Assembly (NCBI GenBank): GCA_946055125.1
Contig: CAMGFF010000043.1
Location: forward strand, 1 to 11,329
From: an uncultured Prevotellaceae bacterium
Lineage (GTDB): Bacteria; Bacteroidota; Bacteroidia; Bacteroidales; Muribaculaceae
DNA: 11,329 nt
Direction: 5' to 3'
Shown here: piece by piece, positions 1-5,463 of the stretch
Layout: every line of letters begins with the position of its first letter
Position numbering within the stretch: position 1 is the first letter of the stretch
The notes under the pieces: generated by a model
Database searches by the model: none
Seen by the model: the letters and a program-made list of their open reading frames with translations, nothing else
Told to the model about the DNA's origin: nothing
Program-made: the position numbers and the translations under genes

Positions 1-482
1 TCGAAGTTCACACAGCTCTCGCAGCCGCGCCAGAAAGCCTCATCGTCGGTGAGCGAGGGGAAAGTGACGGGGCGGTAGCCGAGGTCACTGTTCATCTTCA
101 TCACAGCCTCGCCGGTGGTGAGGCTGAAAATCTTGGCCTGCGGGAACATTTCGCGCGACAGCTCGAAGATGCGCTGCTTTATGCGCTTTGCCAGGCCTAT
201 GCCACGGAACTCGGGAGCCACAATAAGACCCGAATTGGCCACAAACGTCTTGTTGCTCCAGCACTCAATGTAGCTGAATCCGGCAAACTGCGTCTTGCGG
301 TATAGGGCGAGCACTGCCTTGTGCTCAATCATCTTTTGCTTCACATACTCCGGCGAGCGCTTGGCAATGCCGGTGCCGCGCACCTTTGCTGCGCGGTTGA
401 TGGTGTCGAGAACCTCATCGACGTAGCCGATGTGCTCTTCTCCTGCCACAACAATTTCAATTTCACTTGAATCAATCATCAT
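1..482 (-). CDS. GNAT-family N-acyltransferase of the arginine cluster (C-terminus cut off by window edge)
   Basis: This is the first 160 residues of a GNAT acyltransferase; the C-terminus lies beyond the left edge. The acyl-CoA pyrophosphate-binding loop is visible as EFRGIGLAKR (about residues 91-100), preceded by the beta-strand NSGLIVAP. The segment LTTGEAVMKMNSDLGY followed by a Cys-rich FWRGCESC is what I recall from the Bacteroides homologue encoded between argR and argG. Two ATG codons stand in tandem at 482 and 479, preceded by a purine-rich stretch (GAGGTAAAGAAG); I take the first. Position after argR suggests a role in arginine synthesis. Bacteroides make arginine through N-succinyl intermediates, and the homologue in B. 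thetaiotaomicron has been proposed as the N-acylglutamate (N-succinylglutamate) synthase; I cite this from memory. The GNAT fold is certain from the motif, the substrate is inferred. argG would be expected just outside the window. Confidence 0.85.
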   Translation of the reverse strand, partial: MMIDSSEIEIVVAGEEHIGYVDEVLDTINRAAKVRGTGIAKRSPEYVKQKMIEHKAVLALYRKTQFAGFSYIECWSNKTFVANSGLIVAPEFRGIGLAKRIKQRIFELSREMFPQAKIFSLTTGEAVMKMNSDLGYRPVTFPSLTDDEAFWRGCESCVNF

Positions 483-532
483 CTTCTTTACCTCAAAAAA
501 AAGTTTTTTAGTTTCGCGAGGTCGGCCACTGC

Positions 533-558
533 TAAGTGAGTGGGTCCGGCACTACTTA
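533..558 (-). other. Hairpin in the argR-GNAT gap, with a competing alternative hairpin
   Basis: In the 135-base gap between argR and the GNAT gene, the arms TAAGTGAGTG (533-542) and CACTACTTA (550-558) pair over nine base pairs with one bulged G and a 7-base GGTCCGG loop. An alternative stem uses CGGCCACT (523-530) with AGTGG (539-543) and CCG (546-548), with two unpaired bases on the second arm. Both stems need the AGTG at 539-542, so they exclude each other. A T-rich run follows on the minus strand at about 507-493, too far away for a standard terminator. No TAnnTTTG promoter lies in this gap, so the GNAT gene is probably transcribed from upstream of argR. Attenuation is inference only. 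Confidence 0.35.
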
Positions 559-617
559 ATGATTAAAAAAATAGTTATGTTATTGAGAGTTCCCTATATT
601 GTTAAGTCGTGATAATG

Positions 618-1112
618 CTAAGCCTCCTCGCCGGGGGTAATGGGGAGGAAGCGGGCAAACACCCTCATGGCCTCCTCGTGGCTCACGTCCTCGCGAAGGA
701 GGGCAAACACCGTGTCGGCGCCGGCAATGGTGCCCAGTATCTCGGGCGACTTGCTCATGTCGATGTCGTAGGCCAGGCCGCTGGCATAGCCGTTGCGCGT
801 CTTTATCACTGCGGCATGGCCTGAGAACTGAATTGAGACAAACCCCGTGTGCTGCCCCGCCTGGGCAGTCGACACGCCCTGCTGGAGCATTGTGTCCTGA
901 AGGTTGTTGGTGTCGGGGATAATATACATATAGTTGCCCAGGTCGGTGGCTACCTTGGTGGTGCGCAGCTGCTTGAGGTCGCGCGAGAGGGTGGCCTGTG
1001 TCACCACATAGCCACGGGCGGCAAGAAGGCGCGATAGCTCGTCCTGGCTGCCTATGCAATTGTTCTTGATAAGCTCAACTATAATTTGTAGTCGAAGTCG
1101 TTTGTTCTTCAT
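618..1112 (-). CDS. argR: Arginine repressor ArgR
   Basis: A 164-residue protein of the usual ArgR length (E. coli 156), acting as a hexameric arginine-dependent regulator of arginine synthesis. The N-terminal winged helix carries the hallmark TQATLSRDLKQLR (about residues 38-50), the DNA-recognition element. The C-terminal oligomerisation and arginine-binding domain holds SIQFSGHAAVIKTRNGYA (about 93-110) and EILGTIAG (124-131). The start ATG at 1112 gives MKNKRLRLQ, the normal ArgR N-terminus; the longer open frame upstream is A/T-rich promoter DNA. Oddity: the arginine-binding motif, normally GTIAGDDT, reads GTIAGADT here. The missing first aspartate corresponds to E. coli Asp128, which contacts L-arginine, so co-repressor binding may be altered. 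The gene is followed at 135 bases by the GNAT gene and diverges from the dehydrogenase at 1396. The family call is very secure. Confidence 0.96.
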   Translation of the reverse strand: MKNKRLRLQIIVELIKNNCIGSQDELSRLLAARGYVVTQATLSRDLKQLRTTKVATDLGNYMYIIPDTNNLQDTMLQQGVSTAQAGQHTGFVSIQFSGHAAVIKTRNGYASGLAYDIDMSKSPEILGTIAGADTVFALLREDVSHEEAMRVFARFLPITPGEEA

Positions 1113-1150
1113 TTTTATGTCCCAAATTTTAGCATTAAGATATTTGGGTG

Positions 1151-1158
1151 CAAAAATA
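1151..1158 (-). promoter_or_regulatory. Candidate -7 element for argR
   Basis: Read on the minus strand this is TATTTTTG, a full match to the Bacteroidota -7 consensus TAnnTTTG, lying about 40 bases upstream of the argR start. No TTTG sits at the expected -33 position, so it is weaker than the divergent promoter and remains a candidate only. Confidence 0.35.
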
Positions 1159-1199
1159 GTAACAAAAAAGCATATAGAGCTACTTTTTCGTGAAAAATA

Positions 1200-1213
1200 G
1201 GTATTTTTATTCA
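1200..1213. promoter_or_regulatory. ARG-box-like operator candidate
   Basis: On the minus strand the sequence TGAATAAAAATACC matches eight of the ten fixed bases of the E. coli ARG box core TGAAT-wwww-ATTCA: the first half is perfect and the second has two mismatches. It lies about 90 bases upstream of argR, between it and the divergent dehydrogenase gene. Autoregulation by ArgR would be natural, but the Bacteroidota operator is poorly known to me and the area is A/T-rich, so chance matches are likely. Confidence 0.3.
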
Positions 1214-1270
1214 AATATTTTCTTTCAGGGCGCAAGTGTGGGGCTTTAGGGCAAAGTTTTTCACCTATAT

Positions 1271-1301
1271 TTTGCCGTGCCGCAAAAAAAGCGTAAATTT
1301 G
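1271..1301 (+). promoter_or_regulatory. Bacteroides-type promoter for the dehydrogenase gene
   Basis: TTTG at 1271-1274 and TAAATTTG at 1294-1301 are separated by 19 bases, a full match to the Bacteroidota housekeeping promoter TTTG-N19-21-TAnnTTTG. Transcription would start near 1305-1309, giving a leader of about 85-90 bases before the ATG at 1396. The -7 box lies inside an imperfect palindrome, GCGTAAATTTGCGC (1291-1304), with one mismatched pair. Confidence 0.75.
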
Positions 1302-1315
1302 CGCAAAGAAATAAC

Positions 1316-1351
1316 ATGACGTGCCGTGGCGTGAAAGCGTGGCGGCGATGA
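1316..1351 (+). CDS. Possible leader peptide, 11 codons (speculative)
   Basis: An ATG at 1316 opens a short frame, MTCRGVKAWRR followed by TGA, starting about ten bases after the predicted transcription start and preceded by an A-rich stretch (GCAAAGAAATAAC). It ends in two consecutive arginine codons (CGG CGA). Its TGA overlaps the ATG of a second tiny frame at 1348 as ATGA, the arrangement seen in translational coupling. A frame this short can occur by chance, so this is a hypothesis drawn from position and composition. Confidence 0.22.
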   Translation: MTCRGVKAWRR

Positions 1352-1362
1352 AAAAACGATAA
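1348..1362 (+). CDS. Possible second leader frame, MKKR (speculative)
   Basis: This four-codon frame, ATG AAA AAA CGA TAA, overlaps the stop of the preceding 11-codon frame and ends 33 bases before the dehydrogenase start. All residues after Met are basic. It is too short to judge by coding statistics and is listed only because of the ATGA overlap and its place in the leader. Confidence 0.15.
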   Translation: MKKR

Positions 1363-1395
1363 ACACTTAGAAACCCCCAATTAGGACAACAAGAA

Positions 1396-2592
1396 ATGAG
1401 CAAAGTACTGATTATTGGTGCGGGAGGAGTAGGCACTGTGGTGGCTCACAAGTGCGCACAGAATCCCGATGTTTTTAATGAGATAGTGATAGCTTCGCGC
1501 ACGCAGAGCAAGTGCGATGCCGTGGCCCGTGCCATTGGCAAGCCAAACATCGTCACCGACCACGTCGATGCCGACAGCGTGCCCGAGCTGGTGGCCCTCT
1601 TCACCAAGCACAAGCCCGACATTGTCATCAATGTGGCGCTGCCCTACCAGGACCTCACTATCATGGACGCTTGCCTGGAGTGTGGCGTGAACTACCTCGA
1701 CACAGCCAACTATGAGCCCAAGGACGTGGCTCACTTTGAGTACAGCTGGCAGTGGGCCTACCGCGAGCGCTTCGAGAAGGCCGGCCTCACCGCCATACTG
1801 GGCTGCGGATTTGACCCGGGCGTGTCGGGCGTTTACACCGCCTATGCCGCCAAGCACCACTTCAAGGAGATGCACTACCTCGACATCGTGGACTGCAACG
1901 CCGGCAACCACCACAAGGCTTTTGCCACCAACTTCAATCCCGAGATCAACATTCGTGAGATCACGCAGAACGGCCGCTACTATGAGAATGGCAAGTGGAT
2001 TACCACCGGCCCGCTCGAGATCCACAAGTCGCTCACCTATCCCAATATCGGCCCGCGCGACAGCTACCTCCTCTATCACGAGGAGCTGGAGTCGCTGGTG
2101 CTCAACTATCCCACCATTAAGCGTGCACGCTTCTGGATGACCTTCGGTCAGGAGTATCTCACTCACCTGCGCGTGATTCAGAACATAGGCATGGCTCGCA
2201 TCGACGAGGTGGACTACAATGGCATGAAGATTGTGCCGCTCCAGTTCCTCAAGGCAGTGCTGCCTAATCCGCAGGACCTCGGCGAGAACTACGAGGGCGA
2301 GACGAGCATAGGCTGCCGCATCAGCGGTATCGGAAAGGACGGCAAGCCGCTCACCTACTACATCTACAATAATTGCAGCCACGAGGCTGCCTACAAGGAG
2401 ACTGGAATGCAGGCCGTGAGCTACACCACCGGCGTGCCGGCAATGACAGGCGCGATGATGTTCCTCAAGGGTCTGTGGGTGAAGCCCGGCGTGCACAACG
2501 TGGAGGAGTTTGACCCCGATCCATTCCTCGATGTGCTCAACAAGCAGGGCCTGCCCTGGCACGAAATCCTCGGCGGCGACCTGGAGCTGTGA
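1396..2592 (+). CDS. Saccharopine dehydrogenase family protein, probable carboxy(nor)spermidine dehydrogenase
   Basis: A 398-residue NAD(P)-dependent oxidoreductase. The Rossmann dinucleotide loop GAGGVG is at residues 8-13 after the opening strand SKVLIIG. Further family segments are INVALPYQDLTIMDACLECG (78-97), LDTANYE (101-107) and ILGCGFDPG (134-142). Length and these blocks match the Bacteroidota enzyme that condenses putrescine (or diaminopropane) with aspartate-semialdehyde to carboxyspermidine (or carboxynorspermidine); a decarboxylase (NspC type) then yields spermidine. The protein is cytosolic, with no signal peptide. It has its own promoter (1271-1301) and an unusually long leader of about 90 bases, and is followed after 25 bases by xerD. 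A true lysine-pathway saccharopine dehydrogenase is less likely given the length and the organism group. The family is secure; the exact substrate is inferred. Confidence 0.88.
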   Translation: MSKVLIIGAGGVGTVVAHKCAQNPDVFNEIVIASRTQSKCDAVARAIGKPNIVTDHVDADSVPELVALFTKHKPDIVINVALPYQDLTIMDACLECGVNYLDTANYEPKDVAHFEYSWQWAYRERFEKAGLTAILGCGFDPGVSGVYTAYAAKHHFKEMHYLDIVDCNAGNHHKAFATNFNPEINIREITQNGRYYENGKWITTGPLEIHKSLTYPNIGPRDSYLLYHEELESLVLNYPTIKRARFWMTFGQEYLTHLRVIQNIGMARIDEVDYNGMKIVPLQFLKAVLPNPQDLGENYEGETSIGCRISGIGKDGKPLTYYIYNNCSHEAAYKETGMQAVSYTTGVPAMTGAMMFLKGLWVKPGVHNVEEFDPDPFLDVLNKQGLPWHEILGGDLEL

Positions 2593-2617
2593 GCTCTTAG
2601 CTCCATGAAATGGAATT

Positions 2618-3532
2618 ATGAGGAATATAACTGATATAAACAAGGTTATCAAACAATTTGCTGCGTATCTCGGCGTGCAGAAGGGTCTGCAACCGAATAC
2701 GCAGCTTGGTTATGACGACGACGTGCAGAAGCTCGTGTCGTTTTGCGCCGACGAAGGCGTGGCGGTGGAGAGCGTCACGCCCGACTTGCTGCACCGCTTC
2801 GTGGCCACGCTCCACGACATCGGCATCAACCCTCGCTCGCAGGCCCGAATAATATCGGGCATTAAGTGCTTCTATAAATTCCTGAAACTGGAGGGCTACA
2901 TCGACGTGAACCCCACGCTGCTCATCGAGTCGCCACGCATTGGCCGAAAGCTGCCCACGGTGCTCACCGTGGAGGAAATCGACCGCCTTGTGGCGGCTGC
3001 CGACTGCTCCAAGCCCGAGGGAATACGCAACCGTGCCATCATCGAGACTATTTATGGTTGCGGACTGCGCGTGAGCGAGCTGGTGGCACTGCAGATGTCG
3101 CACATATATGCCAAGGAGGGGTTTGTGACTGTGATTGGAAAGGGCGACAAGCAGCGCATTGTGCCTATTTCGCCCGTGGCTCTCGACTGTATAGGCGAGT
3201 ACCTCGCCGAGGTGCGCAACGCGCTTGCTCCCAAGCCCGGCTGCGACGATATTCTCTTCTTGAACCGCCGGGGTGGACGGCTGTCGCGCGTGATGGTGTT
3301 CTACATCGTGAAGGAGCTGTGCCGGCTTGCCGGTATCAACAAGACCATCAGCCCTCACACCCTGCGCCACTCCTTTGCCACTCACTTGCTCGAGGGCGGC
3401 GCCAACCTGCGTGCCATTCAGCAGATGCTCGGCCACGAGGACATCACCACCACCGAAATCTATTTGCACATCGACCGCAGCCGTCTGCGCGAGGAGATAC
3501 TCCTGCATCACCCTCGCAACCGCCGCCGGTAG
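2618..3532 (+). CDS. xerD: Tyrosine recombinase XerD
   Basis: A 304-residue site-specific recombinase, the length of XerC/XerD proteins. The N-terminal core-binding SAM-like domain covers about residues 8-95 and the catalytic domain about 112-298. All six catalytic residues are present and keep a constant +3 offset from E. coli XerD: Arg151 (GLRVSEL), Lys175 (GKGDKQR), His247 and Arg250 (HTLRHSFATH), His273 (LGHEDI) and the nucleophile Tyr282 (EIYLHID). That colinearity and the absence of mobile-element hallmarks point to the chromosomal dimer-resolution recombinase, not an integrase. The ATG at 2618 is the only sensible start. It follows the dehydrogenase by 25 bases, a gap holding a small GGAGCT/AGCTCC inverted repeat (2583-2604), so the two genes may be co-transcribed. 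It ends 12 bases from the convergent beta-barrel gene, with no visible terminator. XerC versus XerD is chosen on overall resemblance. Confidence 0.92.
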   Translation: MRNITDINKVIKQFAAYLGVQKGLQPNTQLGYDDDVQKLVSFCADEGVAVESVTPDLLHRFVATLHDIGINPRSQARIISGIKCFYKFLKLEGYIDVNPTLLIESPRIGRKLPTVLTVEEIDRLVAAADCSKPEGIRNRAIIETIYGCGLRVSELVALQMSHIYAKEGFVTVIGKGDKQRIVPISPVALDCIGEYLAEVRNALAPKPGCDDILFLNRRGGRLSRVMVFYIVKELCRLAGINKTISPHTLRHSFATHLLEGGANLRAIQQMLGHEDITTTEIYLHIDRSRLREEILLHHPRNRRR

Positions 3533-3544
3533 GCACGGGCGGGG

Positions 3545-4765
3545 CTACCGCAGCGTGAGGCGCAGGCCCAGGTTGAGATTGAAGTTGAAGGGACGCTCCT
3601 TGTAGATGTTGTCGGTTGAGGAGTGGTTGTCGAAGTAGTAGCACGCGCCCGGCTCGGCATAGAGCGAGAGGCTGCCCACAAGGCGGCACTGCAAGCCTAC
3701 AGCTGCCGAGGCCGACCATTGCAGCCGCTTCTCGGTGGCGTCGGCGCTCTCGCGAGCCACCGGCTCGCCATTCAGGGTGTAGTGGGTGACGGTGTTTCCG
3801 TCGATGCACTTCTCCACCGCAGCTCCCGCCGAGGCATAGAGGCACAGGCGGTCGTTGTGCCACAGTGTGGCAATGGCGCTCACCGGGAGTCCCACATAGT
3901 GCAGCCGCTGAGTGCCCGTATAGAAGCTCTCCTCGCTGCCCCACGAGAAATCGGAAGCTAAGTAGGAATATTGCACGCCGGCCGTAATGCCAAAGCGGCT
4001 GGAGAAGTCGTAGCGCAACGACAGGCCGGCACGCACCGGGAAGTGGTGGTTCATTTTGCGCGTCACCTCGCGGTTGTTGTTGCTCATCTCCACCACGTTG
4101 CGAATTGAGCTATGTTCGGTTATGCCCATGCCGCTGATGTATTGAGAGCGCAACGAGGGACCATCCTCGCGCACGCTTGAGTTGTCGCCGGTTAGATTGG
4201 CGGCATAGAGGTTGAGCGACAACCTGCCGTGCCTGGTCTTGGGCAGCGCAATATCCATGGGCTGAGCCGAGGAAGCCGATAATTGGTTATGCAGGGAGGT
4301 GGAATGTTGTTGACTTGGAGAGCTGATGGTGCTGTCGGCTTCGGCTACGGCAAGCGGCTTCACCTGCAGCGAATCGACTGCACCGCCGGCGGCCGCAAAG
4401 AGGCGCGCCGGGCGGCGAGTCGCAATCGTCGTGTTTTTCATGCCATAGCCGGCCTCGCGGCGAGCGTCGGCGGCATTGGTGAAATTTGGTTTATTAATCA
4501 GAGTATTGACATCGTTGGTCGTGGTTTCAGTAGATTGCAAGGGCGGCTGCACAGTGGCATGAGGAATGGCAAGCCACGCCACCACAGCAATAGCAGCCAC
4601 GGCAGCCGCCGCCGAGGCGCGGCGCAGCCACAGCGGCACAATGCGGCGCGGCCGTGCACCGGCCAGCGAATTGGCAATATCGTCCCACAGCCCATCGGGA
4701 GCGGGTTCCTCAAAGTTGCCGAGCTTGTCGCCCAGCCGTTTCAGCCACCTTTCGTCGTCGTCCAT
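3545..4765 (-). CDS. Single-helix membrane protein with C-terminal outer-membrane beta-barrel, sigma-factor partner
   Basis: A 406-residue protein encoded after the ECF sigma gene. Residues 1-47 form a charged, probably cytoplasmic segment with PAPDGLWDDIANSL (21-34), a pattern common in Bacteroidota proteins encoded beside ECF sigma factors. Residues 48-68 form one hydrophobic helix (RRASAAAAVAAIAVVAWLAI). A low-complexity, Ser/Thr-rich linker runs to about 178. From about 180 to the end there are alternating strands (LSLNLYAAN, RAGLSLRYDF, FGITAGVQYSYLA, LCLYASAGAAVE, GSLSLYAEPGACYYF, FNFNLNLGLRLTLR) typical of an eight-strand PorT/OmpA-like barrel. It may act as an anti-sigma factor or envelope sensor, which is inference from context. 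The start ATG at 4765 lies 20 bases from a heptamer repeat array. It is odd in that one chain would need to contact both membranes. No enzyme motif is visible. Confidence 0.8.
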   Translation of the reverse strand: MDDDERWLKRLGDKLGNFEEPAPDGLWDDIANSLAGARPRRIVPLWLRRASAAAAVAAIAVVAWLAIPHATVQPPLQSTETTTNDVNTLINKPNFTNAADARREAGYGMKNTTIATRRPARLFAAAGGAVDSLQVKPLAVAEADSTISSPSQQHSTSLHNQLSASSAQPMDIALPKTRHGRLSLNLYAANLTGDNSSVREDGPSLRSQYISGMGITEHSSIRNVVEMSNNNREVTRKMNHHFPVRAGLSLRYDFSSRFGITAGVQYSYLASDFSWGSEESFYTGTQRLHYVGLPVSAIATLWHNDRLCLYASAGAAVEKCIDGNTVTHYTLNGEPVARESADATEKRLQWSASAAVGLQCRLVGSLSLYAEPGACYYFDNHSSTDNIYKERPFNFNLNLGLRLTLR

Positions 4766-4785
4766 AATAAAATCATTTTTGCCAT

Positions 4786-4827
4786 GAGCTATGAGCTATG
4801 AGCCGTGAGCTATGAGCTATGAGCCGG
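4786..4827. repeat. Heptanucleotide tandem array A (GAGCTAT type, 6 units)
   Basis: Six exact 7-base units lie in a row: GAGCTAT, GAGCTAT, GAGCCGT, GAGCTAT, GAGCTAT, GAGCCGG. They form a higher-order unit of 21 bases used twice with one base difference. The array lies in the leader of the beta-barrel gene (read on the minus strand), between it and the sigma gene. Confidence 0.92.
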
Positions 4828-4840
4828 CACAAATAAAACT

Positions 4841-4875
4841 TATCTAATATCTAATATCTAATATCTATTATCTAT
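4841..4875. repeat. Heptanucleotide tandem array B (TATCTAA type, 5 units)
   Basis: Five 7-base units follow each other: TATCTAA three times, then TATCTAT twice. The array shares no sequence with array A 13 bases away but has the same period. It overlaps the last two codons and the stop codon of the sigma-factor gene (the stop TAA occupies 4868-4870 on the minus strand), so changes in copy number could alter the extreme C-terminus of that protein and the spacing to the next gene. Confidence 0.92.
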
Positions 4876-5440
4876 CACACCGCCCTAATTGAAGTAATTT
4901 TCGCTTGGCGCGGTGAAGCTGCGAGGCCGAAGTCTCAGGCGTGATGCCAAGCATCTCGGCAATCTCGCGATGACTGCGGTGCTCCACGGCATAGAGGTTG
5001 AGTACGGTGCGCTGTCCGTCGGGCAGCTGCTTCACCAGCTCCATGAGCCTTGCCGCATCGAGCCGCTCCACACCGTCGACAGCCGCGTTGTCGTCGTCAT
5101 CATCGGCAATGTCGATAGGCGCATCGTCGTCGTCGAGGCTCACCACATCGAGGCGGTTTTTCGCCCTGAGCCAGGCAAGAGCCTCATTCACCGCAATGCG
5201 TTGCAGCCAGGCGCGTAGCGAGCCCGGGCCGCGGTATTTCCACCCGGGAAGGCCCTGAAACGCCTTCACCATAGCATCGTGCAGCACATCGCGCACCGCA
5301 TCTTCGTCTACCACATAGCGAGCCACCGTAGCCGTCAGCGCACCGGCATAGAGGCAATAGATTTGCCTCATGGCATCGGTGTCGCCGGCGGCTGCCGAAG
5401 AAGCAATCTCTTGCTCATCGATGTGGCTGCTTCGCGTCAT
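4868..5440 (-). CDS. ECF-type RNA polymerase sigma factor
   Basis: A 190-residue sigma-70 family protein with only regions 2 and 4. Region 2 spans about residues 24-93 and includes DAVRDVLHDAMVKAFQGLPGWKYRG and the promoter-melting/-10 helix SLRAWLQRIAVNEALAWLR. Region 4 spans about 128-185, with QLPDGQRTVLNLYAVEHRSHREIAEMLG and the recognition helix TPETSASQLHRAKRKLLQL. The linker between them (102-123) is strikingly acidic, with runs of four and five Asp. The protein would direct RNA polymerase to a stress- or envelope-specific regulon. It lies 23 bases downstream of the NigD-like gene and 102 bases upstream of the helix-plus-barrel gene, all on the minus strand, which suggests one operon. 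The stop codon falls inside a heptamer repeat array. No classic FecR anti-sigma gene is adjacent. Family call secure; regulon unknown. Confidence 0.93.
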   Translation of the reverse strand: MTRSSHIDEQEIASSAAAGDTDAMRQIYCLYAGALTATVARYVVDEDAVRDVLHDAMVKAFQGLPGWKYRGPGSLRAWLQRIAVNEALAWLRAKNRLDVVSLDDDDAPIDIADDDDDNAAVDGVERLDAARLMELVKQLPDGQRTVLNLYAVEHRSHREIAEMLGITPETSASQLHRAKRKLLQLGRCDR

Positions 5441-5463
5441 GGTAGATTATGAAAAGTAGTTGT

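Noticed and set aside
1113..1436. N-terminal extension of ArgR through the divergent region
   Set aside because: It would overlap the dehydrogenase start and translate promoter DNA; the ATG at 1112 gives a normal ArgR length and N-terminus.
1381..2652. Long open frame on the minus strand (423 codons) opposite the dehydrogenase
   Set aside because: It is a mirror of a GC-rich, strongly biased coding frame: rich in His, Val and Ala with no domain, while the plus-strand frame has clear family motifs and a promoter.
2597..3511. Long antisense frame (304 codons) opposite xerD
   Set aside because: The XerD frame has all six catalytic residues; the antisense product shows no recognisable fold and lacks an upstream signal.
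2618..3532. Integrase of a mobile element
   Set aside because: Residue spacing is identical to XerD, and no att-like repeats, excisionase or other mobile-element genes are nearby.
3533..3544. Shared terminator between the convergent xerD and barrel genes
   Set aside because: The gap is only 12 bases, with no stem followed by a T-run on either strand.
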